NCBI GenBank assembly: GCA_934339005.1
Contig: CAKRHR010000017.1
Location: 1-53,755, forward strand
DNA: 53,755 bases
Origin: an uncultured Catenibacillus sp.
Lineage (GTDB): Bacteria; Bacillota; Clostridia; Lachnospirales; Lachnospiraceae
Direction: 5' to 3'
The notes under the pieces are model-generated. The model worked only from the letters and a program-made list of their open reading frames with translations. It was not told where the DNA came from and did no database searches. Of the stretch, positions 33,475 through 41,229 are shown piece after piece (position 1 is the first letter of the stretch; each line of letters starts with the position of its first letter). The position numbers and the translations under genes are program-made.

Positions 33475-33841
33475 ACTTATCGCCGAAATCCTGGCAATGA
33501 ATGTGTGCATTGCCATCGTCGGAGGGATTATCTCCGGCAACATACTTAGATTTTGCTTAGGAGTACTTTTGGGGACGGTTTATGCTGTGTTTGCGGTAAT
33601 ACATATGACAACCTCAATCGAGGATGCATTGGATTTACCGCAGGATGCTGCCGAAAAGTCTGCAAAACGTGGGTATGGCATTCGGCTTGTTATCGCCGGT
33701 ATCGTGATGATTATTGGTCTGGAGGTGACATATTTTCATTTTGCCGGAGTATTTCTGGCTATGATGAGTGTGAAGTTTTCAGCACTTTTAAATCCATGGA
33801 TGCACAGGATGATGACAAAGATTAAAGGCAAAGGAAGGTGA
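33467..33841 (+). CDS. atpI: ATP synthase subunit I (AtpI-like)
   Basis: A 124-residue membrane protein with four predicted helices (LIAEILAMNVCIAIVGGII, ILRFCLGVLLGTVYAVFAVI, GIRLVIAGIVMIIGLEVTYF and FAGVFLAMMSVKFSALL), the usual AtpI layout. ATG 33467 overlaps the atpZ stop in the ATGATTGA arrangement typical of coupled genes; an upstream ATG at 33413 would overlap atpZ by 62 nt with AGAAGGCGG almost touching the start. It lies 4 bp before atpB. Confidence 0.75.
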   Translation: MIELIAEILAMNVCIAIVGGIISGNILRFCLGVLLGTVYAVFAVIHMTTSIEDALDLPQDAAEKSAKRGYGIRLVIAGIVMIIGLEVTYFHFAGVFLAMMSVKFSALLNPWMHRMMTKIKGKGR

Positions 33842-33845
33842 AAAA

Positions 33846-34541
33846 ATGGGACAGGAAGTTGACTTTATGATACATGGGTATACAAAAGTAAACTTTTTTG
33901 GCAGTGAAGTCTACATCACGACAACACATGTGTGTCTGCTGATTGTGTGTCTGACGATGGTTGTCATCGGTCTTATTGTTAAGTGCAAGATGAAGCATGC
34001 AACGACAGTGCCGGGGACAGTTCAGAATATCGCAGAGATGTATGTGGAGATGCTGGATGGCGTTGTCAAAGGCAGTATGTTCAGACATTGGAAAAAATAC
34101 GCCAATTACATGCTGACGATATTTATGTTTATTTTATTTGCAAACTTATCTGGTATCTTTGGCCTGCGTCCACCGACCGCAGATTTCTGTGTGACATTGA
34201 CACTGGCACTGATTACCTTCGCAGTGATTCAGTTTAATGCCTTCAGAACGAATGGTGCGCTTGGCTATCTGAAAAGTCTGGCCCAGCCGTTATTCCTGTT
34301 GTTCCCAATCAACGTTATTGGTGAGATTGCCACACCGGTATCTTTATCACTTCGTTTGTTTGGTAACATCATGGGCGGCACAGTTATGTTGGCGCTTTAC
34401 TACGGTTTACTGCCGAAGTTAGCCACAATCGGTATCCCGGTATTTTTGCATGTATATCTGGATATCTTTTCAGGTGCCATTCAGACATATGTATTCTGTA
34501 TGCTGTCAATGGTATTTATTAACGACAAATTGCCTGAGTAA
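33846..34541 (+). CDS. atpB: ATP synthase F0 subunit a
   Basis: The ion-channel stator subunit, 231 residues with five or six helices. The essential Arg lies in VSLSLRLFGNIMGGTVML; other landmarks are WKKYANYMLTIFMFILFANLSG and the final helix with HVYLDIFSGAIQTYVFCMLS. GGAAGGTG sits 6-7 nt before the ATG. It works with the c ring downstream, which has sodium-type ligands. Confidence 0.95.
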   Translation: MGQEVDFMIHGYTKVNFFGSEVYITTTHVCLLIVCLTMVVIGLIVKCKMKHATTVPGTVQNIAEMYVEMLDGVVKGSMFRHWKKYANYMLTIFMFILFANLSGIFGLRPPTADFCVTLTLALITFAVIQFNAFRTNGALGYLKSLAQPLFLLFPINVIGEIATPVSLSLRLFGNIMGGTVMLALYYGLLPKLATIGIPVFLHVYLDIFSGAIQTYVFCMLSMVFINDKLPE

Positions 34542-34577
34542 TCGAATCAAAAACAATGATTTAAGGAGGAAACAATC

Positions 34578-34844
34578 ATGGATGGAATTACAGGAAAAGC
34601 TTTAATTTTAGCGTGTTCAGCAATTGGTGCAGGTTTGGCAATGATCGCAGGTATCGGACCTGGTGTTGGTCAGGGTATCGCAGCAGGTCATGGTGCATCT
34701 GCTGTAGGACGTAATCCGGGCGCAAAGGGTGATATCACATCAACAATGCTGCTTGGACAGGCGGTTGCGGAAACAACAGGTCTTTATGGTCTTGTTATCG
34801 CGCTGATTCTCTTATTCGCAAATCCATTAATTGGCAAACTTTGA
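34578..34844 (+). CDS. atpE: ATP synthase F0 subunit c with a sodium-binding signature
   Basis: An 88-residue hairpin of two helices that forms the rotor ring. Glu65 in GQAVAETTGLYG is the ion-binding carboxylate. The ligands known from sodium-translocating c subunits are all present at the same numbers as in Ilyobacter: Gln32 (GPGVGQG), Val63, Glu65, Thr66 and Tyr70. The polar loop is RNPGAKGD. AAGGAGG lies 8 nt before the ATG. Confidence 0.97.
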   Translation: MDGITGKALILACSAIGAGLAMIAGIGPGVGQGIAAGHGASAVGRNPGAKGDITSTMLLGQAVAETTGLYGLVIALILLFANPLIGKL

Positions 34845-34901
34845 TGCGTTTTCACCAAAAAGGTGAGAACAGACAGATAGAAGCCGAAGGGAGGCTTAAA
34901 C

Positions 34902-35420
34902 TTGGACGGAAGATTATTCGGACTTGATATGCAGCTGCTTTTCGACCTGTGCATTGTATTCGTTTGTATTATGCTGTTATTTATTATCATGAGCAATCTG
35001 TTTTTTAAACCTGTCAGAGCATTTCTGGAACAGAGAAAAGCAGGGATTGCAGCAGATATTGAAGCAGCCAAAGCAGATGAAGCAGCAGTAGAGAGCATCA
35101 AAGCTGAATATGAAGCTTTGCTCAAAGAAGCAAATAAAGAAGCAGAAAGTCTGATATCCACATCCTTTAAAAATGCCCTGAAAAAACAGGACGAGATGAT
35201 TTCTGAAGCCAAAGAGAAAGCCCAGGCGGTGATTGAACAGGCAGACCGGGAAGTTGAAAAAGACAAAGCAGAACTTCACGATGATGTGAAGCGGCAGATG
35301 GCAGAGATGGCATCTGTGATTGCCGGTAAGTTTGTGATATCAGGGGACCCATTCCGTGAGGCGTTGTTGCTTGAAGAAACTTTGAAAGAAATGGGTGGTG
35401 ACACATGGCAGAATTCATAA
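34902..35420 (+). CDS. atpF: ATP synthase F0 subunit b, first copy
   Basis: A peripheral-stalk subunit of 172 residues: one TM helix (~11-33; LLFDLCIVFVCIMLLFIIM), the FKPVRAFLEQRKAGI hinge, then a long Ala/Glu/Lys-rich coiled coil. It ends EETLKEMGGDTWQNS, nearly the same as the end of the next gene. The start is TTG 34902, 7 nt after GGGAGG. It overlaps the second b gene by 16 nt. Confidence 0.93.
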   Translation: MDGRLFGLDMQLLFDLCIVFVCIMLLFIIMSNLFFKPVRAFLEQRKAGIAADIEAAKADEAAVESIKAEYEALLKEANKEAESLISTSFKNALKKQDEMISEAKEKAQAVIEQADREVEKDKAELHDDVKRQMAEMASVIAGKFVISGDPFREALLLEETLKEMGGDTWQNS

Positions 35421-35887
35421 TCACTGCGGTGAATATATTTATACTGTTCTTTCTTGTAGGCTATTTTGGCTCGGGTATGGTGAGCAAATTCTTAGCAAAA
35501 AGAAAAGCAGGGATTGTAGAAAGCATTGATTCTGCCGCTGCACAAAAAGAAGCTGCCTCAAAAAATCTCAAAGCATATCAGGAAAAAGTCAAAAACTTTG
35601 AGAGTGAACGTCAGCAGATTCTTGAGCGCGCCGCACAGAGAGCAAAACGCAGGGAAGATGATATTATTGCAGAGGCCGGTAAAGAGGCCGAACGCATTAT
35701 TTCCCGCGCGAATAAAGAGGCAGAATTAAAACGATTGAAATTAAAGGATGATATTAAGCATGATATGGTTGTTTATGCGACAGCAGCAGCATCCAGAATT
35801 ATAACAGAGAATATGACGGACAGTATCCAGGATACATTGATCGAGGATACGTTGCGTGAGATGGGAGAGGCGACATGGCAAGATTAG
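35405..35887 (+). CDS. ATP synthase F0 subunit b, second copy (b'-like)
   Basis: A second stalk subunit of 160 residues with one TM helix (~3-22; FIITAVNIFILFFLVGYFGSG), a KFLAKRKAGIVESIDSA hinge parallel to that of the first copy (FLEQRKAGIAADIEAA), and a coiled coil. The C-termini of the two (EETLKEMGGDTWQ and EDTLREMGEATWQ) show they arose by duplication. A b/b' heterodimer is likely. It overlaps atpH by 13 nt. Confidence 0.9.
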   Translation: MAEFIITAVNIFILFFLVGYFGSGMVSKFLAKRKAGIVESIDSAAAQKEAASKNLKAYQEKVKNFESERQQILERAAQRAKRREDDIIAEAGKEAERIISRANKEAELKRLKLKDDIKHDMVVYATAAASRIITENMTDSIQDTLIEDTLREMGEATWQD

Positions 35888-36420
35888 CAGACAGAACATA
35901 TGGCCAGGCTTTATTTGAACTTAGTGTTGAGGAAAATAAAGTAGACACATATGCGGAGCAGATTTCAGATGTCCGTACCCTATTTGTGAGTAATCCTGAT
36001 TTGATGAAATTGCTGACACATCCGCAGATTCAGAGTGAACAAAAAATCGAAGTGATCCAGAAATGTTTTGAAGGTCAGATCGATGACCAGATCGAATCTT
36101 TCATGGAAATTATTATCAAAGCCGGAAGACAGGCTGAGATGATTAAGATTTTTGATTATTTTCTGAAGCAGATAAAAGCATACAAACATATAGGAACGGC
36201 TTATGTGACTTCTGCAAAAGAATTGACAGAGCGTCAGAAGCTGGCAATTGAAACACGATTGTTAGAACTGACAGATTTTATTTCTTTTGAGATGGTATAT
36301 CAGACAGATCCATCACTGATTGGCGGTATGATTATCCGTATCGGTGATAAGGTAGTCGATTCCAGTATCAAAACAAAATTGGAAAATATGTCTAAGGAGC
36401 TGCTTAGTATTCAGCTCTGA
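35875..36420 (+). CDS. atpH: ATP synthase F1 subunit delta
   Basis: A 181-residue stator protein (OSCP) that ties the b stalk to the F1 head. N-terminal landmarks are DRTYGQALFELSVEENKVD and LTHPQIQSEQKIEVI; the C-terminal end has DPSLIGGMIIRIGDKVVDSS, the most conserved part. GGGAGAGG is 3-4 nt before the ATG, inside the end of the preceding b gene, so translation is probably coupled. Confidence 0.94.
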   Translation: MARLADRTYGQALFELSVEENKVDTYAEQISDVRTLFVSNPDLMKLLTHPQIQSEQKIEVIQKCFEGQIDDQIESFMEIIIKAGRQAEMIKIFDYFLKQIKAYKHIGTAYVTSAKELTERQKLAIETRLLELTDFISFEMVYQTDPSLIGGMIIRIGDKVVDSSIKTKLENMSKELLSIQL

Positions 36421-36457
36421 AGATATAAACTTATAGAAAGAAGGTGCCAGAAACTCC

Positions 36458-37966
36458 ATGAATTTAAGACCGGAAGAGATTAGTTCTGTGATTAAAGAAC
36501 AGATTAAAAGATACAAGACTGAACTGGAGGTATCGGATGTTGGTACCGTTGTTCAGGTCGCAGATGGTATTGCGCGTGTCCATGGTCTTGAAATGGCAAT
36601 GCAGGGTGAATTGCTGGAATTTCCTGGGGATGTATTCGGTATGGTCATGAACCTTGAGGAAGACAATGTCGGTGCTGTACTGCTTGGTGACTCAAGAAGT
36701 ATCAGTGAAGGTGACATTGTTAAAACTACAGGTCGAGTTGTTGAAGTGCCTGTTGGTGATGCAATGATTGGCCGTGTTGTTAATGCACTTGGACAGCCGA
36801 TTGACGGTAAAGGACCGATTGAAACGAGTCATTTCCGTCAGATTGAGCGTGTGGCTCACGGCGTTATTGAACGTAAATCCGTAGACACACCACTGCAGAC
36901 AGGTATCAAGGCGATTGATGCCATGATTCCGATTGGACGTGGACAGCGAGAACTGATTATCGGTGACAGACAGACCGGTAAGACAGCGATTGCGATTGAT
37001 ACGATCATCAATCAAAAAGGACAGGATGTCCTTTGTATATATGTAGCGATTGGACAGAAAGCATCAACAGTTGCTAATATCGTGCATACGCTTGAAGAAT
37101 ATGGTGCCATGGATTACACGACAGTTGTATCCTCCACAGCATCAGAACTTGCACCATTGCAGTATATCGCCCCTTATGCGGGCTGTGCCATTGGTGAAGA
37201 ATGGATGGAGCAGGGCAAGGATGTTTTAATTGTTTACGATGATTTGAGTAAACATGCGACAGCTTACCGTACACTTTCATTGCTGTTACGTCGTCCGCCA
37301 GGACGAGAAGCATATCCGGGTGATGTTTTCTATTTGCATTCAAGACTTCTGGAACGTGCTTCCAGATTGTCCGATGAGCTTGGCGGCGGTTCATTGACGG
37401 CGCTGCCGATTATTGAAACACAGGCAGGTGACGTATCTGCGTATATCCCAACCAATGTAATTTCAATTACAGACGGACAGATTTATCTTGAAACAGAGAT
37501 GTTTAATGCAGGCTTCAGACCGGCAATTAATGCAGGCCTTTCAGTATCCCGAGTTGGTGGCTCAGCCCAGATTAAGGCGATGAAAAAGATTGCCGGACCA
37601 ATCCGTGTGGAGTTGGCACAGTATCGTGAATTGCAGTCATTTGCCCAGTTTGGTTCAGATTTGGATGCAGCCACAAAGGAACAGCTTGAACAGGGTGCAC
37701 GTATCCAGCAGATTTTAAAACAGCCTCAGTATGCGCCGATGCCGGTTGAAAAGCAGGTTGTGATTATTTATGCAGCTACAAGGAAATATCTTTTGGACAT
37801 TCCTGTGGATGAAGTGCTTGATTTTGAAAAAGGTCTGCTTGAGTACATGGATGCAAAGCATGCAGATGTGCTTGAGGCTCTTAGAACACAGAAAGTCCTG
37901 ACAGATGACATTGAAAAGGGTATTATTGCTGCAATTACGGAATTTAAAGCATCATATAAGGCATAA
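36458..37966 (+). CDS. atpA: ATP synthase F1 subunit alpha
   Basis: A 502-residue non-catalytic nucleotide-binding subunit. Walker A is GDRQTGKTAIAIDTI, Walker B is DVLIVYDDLSKHA, and the arginine finger is in GLSVSRVGGSAQ. The N-terminal beta-barrel and C-terminal helical domain are complete. AAGGTG lies 12-13 nt before the ATG, a long but usable spacing. It forms the hexamer with AtpD. Confidence 0.98.
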   Translation: MNLRPEEISSVIKEQIKRYKTELEVSDVGTVVQVADGIARVHGLEMAMQGELLEFPGDVFGMVMNLEEDNVGAVLLGDSRSISEGDIVKTTGRVVEVPVGDAMIGRVVNALGQPIDGKGPIETSHFRQIERVAHGVIERKSVDTPLQTGIKAIDAMIPIGRGQRELIIGDRQTGKTAIAIDTIINQKGQDVLCIYVAIGQKASTVANIVHTLEEYGAMDYTTVVSSTASELAPLQYIAPYAGCAIGEEWMEQGKDVLIVYDDLSKHATAYRTLSLLLRRPPGREAYPGDVFYLHSRLLERASRLSDELGGGSLTALPIIETQAGDVSAYIPTNVISITDGQIYLETEMFNAGFRPAINAGLSVSRVGGSAQIKAMKKIAGPIRVELAQYRELQSFAQFGSDLDAATKEQLEQGARIQQILKQPQYAPMPVEKQVVIIYAATRKYLLDIPVDEVLDFEKGLLEYMDAKHADVLEALRTQKVLTDDIEKGIIAAITEFKASYKA

Positions 37967-37983
37967 AAAAGAGGTGAACAGAT

Positions 37984-38856
37984 ATGGCCTCGATGAGAGA
38001 GATTAAAAGGCGAAAAAGCAGTATACAGAGTACGGCGCAGATTACAAAAGCCATGAAGCTTGTATCGACAGTCAAGTTTCAGAAATCCAAAGGACGCGCT
38101 CAGGATTCCAAACCGTATTTCGATAAGATGTATCAGACTGTTTCTTCCATTCTTGCAAAATCAGACAATATCATTCATCCGTATCTGACGGCAGGGGCAT
38201 CGCCTAAAAAGGCGGTCATTGTCATTACGTCCAATCGTGGACTTGCCGGCGGTTACAATAATAATATTATCAAACTTGTGATGGATTCAGGCATTGCCAG
38301 GGAAGATGCCATCATATATGCTGTAGGCCGTAAAGGTAAGGATTTGCTGGCGCGCAGGGGGTATGATATCGCAGAGGATTTTTCGGATGTGATGGATGGT
38401 CCAATCTACAGAGATGCGATGGATATTGGCAATACGGTTTTGGAGGCATTTAAAAATCAGGAAATCGGTGAACTTTATTTAGCTTATACAAGTTTTAAAA
38501 ATACAGTGACACAGATTCCGAAGCTGATTAAATTATTGCCGGCAGACACATCGGCGGCAGATGAAGTCCTTAAATCAGAGGATGATACAAAGCAGTCGGC
38601 ACCGATGAATTATGAACCTGAACCGGAAGAAGTGCTTGATGCGTTGATTCCAAAATATATCTGCAGTTTGATTTACGGTGCACTGATGGAGGCCATGGCT
38701 TCTGAAAATGGTGCACGTATGACGGCGATGGATAATGCGACAAGCAACGCAGAAGAGATGATTGATAAGCTGACATTAAGCTATAACAGAGCAAGACAGG
38801 GTGCGATTACTCAGGAAATTACGGAAATTGTTTCGGGTTCTGAGGCACTTGCATAA
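37984..38856 (+). CDS. atpG: ATP synthase F1 subunit gamma
   Basis: A 290-residue central stalk. The N-terminal helix MREIKRRKSSIQSTAQITKAMKLV (split as REIKRRKSSIQSTAQI and TKAMKLVSTVKF) and the C-terminal NATSNAEEMIDKLTLSYNRA, RQGAITQEITEIV form the coiled-coil shaft; the Rossmann-like middle carries TSNRGLAGGYNNNI. GAGGTG is 7 nt before the ATG. A 173-bp gap with an inverted-repeat element separates it from atpD. Confidence 0.97.
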   Translation: MASMREIKRRKSSIQSTAQITKAMKLVSTVKFQKSKGRAQDSKPYFDKMYQTVSSILAKSDNIIHPYLTAGASPKKAVIVITSNRGLAGGYNNNIIKLVMDSGIAREDAIIYAVGRKGKDLLARRGYDIAEDFSDVMDGPIYRDAMDIGNTVLEAFKNQEIGELYLAYTSFKNTVTQIPKLIKLLPADTSAADEVLKSEDDTKQSAPMNYEPEPEEVLDALIPKYICSLIYGALMEAMASENGARMTAMDNATSNAEEMIDKLTLSYNRARQGAITQEITEIVSGSEALA

Positions 38857-38862
38857 ATAAAA

Positions 38863-38930
38863 TGATGTAAGTGTCAATTCGCATACATCAACATCAATGA
38901 GTGTAAAATTTGCTTTTGACACTCATATCA
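38863..38930. repeat. 68-bp inverted-repeat element, copy 2, inside the atp operon
   Basis: Ends TGATGTAAGTGTCAA (38863-38877) and TTGACACTCATATCA (38916-38930) are imperfect inverted repeats of each other and match copy 1's ends. The right side is followed by TAAAATAAAA, as at copy 4. It occupies the atpG-atpD gap, where most operons have only a few bases. Confidence 0.7.
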
Positions 38931-39029
38931 TAAAATAAAAGTAACGATTCAGAAATTTGCGATCAGCGCAGACAATGTGGTTGATAGCTTTCTGGAAAAT
39001 TACAAAAAGGAAGGAGTGAGTCAGCATTT

Positions 39030-40421
39030 ATGGCAGAGCAGAAGATGGGCAAAGTAACTCAGATTATCGGTGCCGTTCTGGATATTAAATTTCCGGAAGG
39101 ATGCCTCCCTGAGATTAACGATGCCATTCGTATCCATAAAAAAGACGGTAGTGATCTGGTCGTAGAAACAGCACAGCATCTTGGTGACGATGTTGTACGT
39201 TGTATTGCCATGGGTCCGACAGATGGACTTGTGCGTGGTATGGATGCAGAAAATACCGGCGCACCGATTTCAGTACCTGTCGGTGAACTGACTTTAGGAC
39301 GTATATTTAATGTTCTCGGTGAAGCGATTGACAACAAGCCTGCACCGGATGTTAAACAATATTTACCAATTCACAGAAAGGCACCTGCATTTGAAGAACT
39401 TTCTGATGCAAAAGAAATTCTTGAAACAGGTATCAAAGTCGTTGACCTTTTATGCCCATATCAAAAGGGTGGTAAGATTGGTCTGTTTGGTGGTGCCGGT
39501 GTTGGTAAGACCGTATTGATTCAGGAATTGATTCGAAATATTGCCACAGAGCATGGTGGTTATTCTGTATTTACTGGTGTAGGCGAACGTACCCGTGAGG
39601 GTAATGACCTTTACCATGAGATGACAGAATCCGGTGTTATTAATAAGACAACGATGGTATTTGGACAGATGAATGAGCCGCCTGGTGCGCGTATGCGTGT
39701 AGGTCTTACAGGTCTTACCATGGCAGAATATTTCCGTGATTATGGTGGCAAAGATGTGCTTTTGTTCATTGATAATATTTTCCGATTCACACAGGCCGGT
39801 TCTGAGGTTTCCGCCCTGCTTGGACGTATTCCGAGTGCGGTAGGTTATCAGCCGACACTTCAGACAGAGATGGGTGCATTACAGGAACGTATTACATCGA
39901 CAAAATCAGGTTCTATCACATCTGTACAGGCTGTATATGTGCCTGCGGATGACCTGACAGACCCTGCACCTGCAACGACATTTGCACATTTGGATGCAAC
40001 GACAGTATTATCCCGTTCTATCGTGGAACTTGGTATTTATCCTGCGGTTGACCCTCTGGAATCCACTTCCAGAATCCTTGACCCAAGAGTTGTAGGCGAG
40101 GAGCATTACAAGGTTGCCCGAGGTGTACAGGAAATTCTTCAAAGATACAAGGAATTGCAGGATATTATTGCAATTCTTGGTATGGACGAGCTTTCAGAGG
40201 AAGAAAAGCTGATTGTATCCAGAGCACGTAAGGTGCAGCGTTTCCTGTCCCAGCCATTCTTTGTTGCAGAACAGTTTACAGGTCTGACAGGACGTTATGT
40301 GCCGCTTTCTGAAACAATTCAGGGATTTAAGGAAATCATTGAAGGTAAGCATGATGATATTCCTGAAAGCTACTTCTTAAATGCAGGCAACATGGATGAT
40401 GTCCTTGCAAAAGTGAAGTAG
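39030..40421 (+). CDS. atpD: ATP synthase F1 subunit beta
   Basis: The catalytic subunit, 463 residues. Walker A is GGAGVGKTVLIQEL, the catalytic Glu is in GVGERTREGNDLYHE, Walker B is DVLLFIDNIFRFTQAGSEVS, and the C-terminal domain with DELSEEEKLIV is complete. The upstream AAGGAAGGAG is 12-13 nt from the ATG. It follows the element-bearing gap, so its stoichiometry relative to alpha depends on read-through of that hairpin. Confidence 0.98.
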   Translation: MAEQKMGKVTQIIGAVLDIKFPEGCLPEINDAIRIHKKDGSDLVVETAQHLGDDVVRCIAMGPTDGLVRGMDAENTGAPISVPVGELTLGRIFNVLGEAIDNKPAPDVKQYLPIHRKAPAFEELSDAKEILETGIKVVDLLCPYQKGGKIGLFGGAGVGKTVLIQELIRNIATEHGGYSVFTGVGERTREGNDLYHEMTESGVINKTTMVFGQMNEPPGARMRVGLTGLTMAEYFRDYGGKDVLLFIDNIFRFTQAGSEVSALLGRIPSAVGYQPTLQTEMGALQERITSTKSGSITSVQAVYVPADDLTDPAPATTFAHLDATTVLSRSIVELGIYPAVDPLESTSRILDPRVVGEEHYKVARGVQEILQRYKELQDIIAILGMDELSEEEKLIVSRARKVQRFLSQPFFVAEQFTGLTGRYVPLSETIQGFKEIIEGKHDDIPESYFLNAGNMDDVLAKVK

Positions 40422-40431
40422 GTGAGTGCCC

Positions 40432-40842
40432 ATGGCAGAAAATAAAATGACATTACAGATTATTTCACCGGACAGAGTTTTCTATGAAGGTGAAGTTACG
40501 ATGTTTGAGATGAATACAACCGAGGGAGAAGTAGGTATTTATCCGGGACATATCCCGATGGTTAATGTCTTAAAACCCGGAATTGTTGTGATTCATGAAG
40601 GTGATCAGGAAAAACGTGCAGCCATTCACGCCGGATTTACAGAGATTCTTCAGGATAGTATCACGGTTATGGCAGAGATTGCTGAGTGGCCTGATGAAAT
40701 TGATAAAGAGCGTGCGTTATCTGCAAAAGAACGTGCGGCAAAACGTCTTTCGGATCATAAGGAAGGTCTTGATGTGGCAAGAGCAGAAGCAGCCCTGCGA
40801 CGCGCCCTGACACGTATCGAATTGGTGGAACGCTATAAATAG
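40432..40842 (+). CDS. atpC: ATP synthase F1 subunit epsilon
   Basis: A 136-residue regulatory subunit. The N-terminal beta sandwich shows LQIISPDRVFYEGEVTMFEM, TTEGEVGIYPGHIPMV and IHAGFTEI; the C-terminal helices include KERAAKRLSDHKE and RAEAALRRALTRIE. ATG 40432 is preferred, 7 nt after AGGTGA; a GTG two codons upstream is also possible. Last gene of the operon. Confidence 0.95.
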   Translation: MAENKMTLQIISPDRVFYEGEVTMFEMNTTEGEVGIYPGHIPMVNVLKPGIVVIHEGDQEKRAAIHAGFTEILQDSITVMAEIAEWPDEIDKERALSAKERAAKRLSDHKEGLDVARAEAALRRALTRIELVERYK

Positions 40843-40857
40843 GTGAAATAAAGATTA

Positions 40858-40934
40858 TAAAAAAGAACCCGTGCTTTTAGTGATATATATTCAGGTTTTG
40901 AAAATATATCATTGAGGGCGAGGGTTCTTTTTTG
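40858..40934 (+). terminator. Terminator of the ATP synthase operon
   Basis: AAAAAAGAACCC pairs with GGGTTCTTTTTT, with an inner stem TGATATATATT / AAATATATCA. Long T-run on the plus strand. Confidence 0.85.
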
Positions 40935-40941
40935 TGTTTAA

Positions 40942-41229
40942 ATGAGAAAAAGTTGCTTGCCTTTTTGCACTTGCTATGATATTGCTAGTATACATACTAA
41001 AACATTTGAAGAATGCAGAAAATGCACTTCAACGGAACAGAACAGCCAAGAATCAGATACGAATTCTGTTTCGGATAATTCTACTGCGAGCGGAATGCAG
41101 GATAATAACATTGATTTCAACCCTGCAATGGAAGAAAGTGACAAATATGCGTTAGAAAGCAACAAGTATGCGTCAACGCCTGCGACACATGCACATTGTG
41201 CCTGCGGGAAAACGGGTGCAACAATAATG
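40942..41229 (+). pseudogene. Frameshifted 5' part of the surface protein gene
   Basis: ATG 40942 opens a frame (MRKSCLPFCT...) whose first codons are a broken signal peptide: after a one-base shift at A5 the sequence reads M-R-K-K-L-L-A-F-L, and after a further shift at T5 it reads L-F-A-L-A-M-I-L-L-V. The frame then gives an acidic Ser/Asn stretch and THAHCACGKTG at about 41190-41216, which leaves frame just where the large downstream ORF begins (CNNNVQICLNGYTI). The two together need at least two further base changes to be rejoined, and part of the region around 41210 appears missing. Confidence 0.6.
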
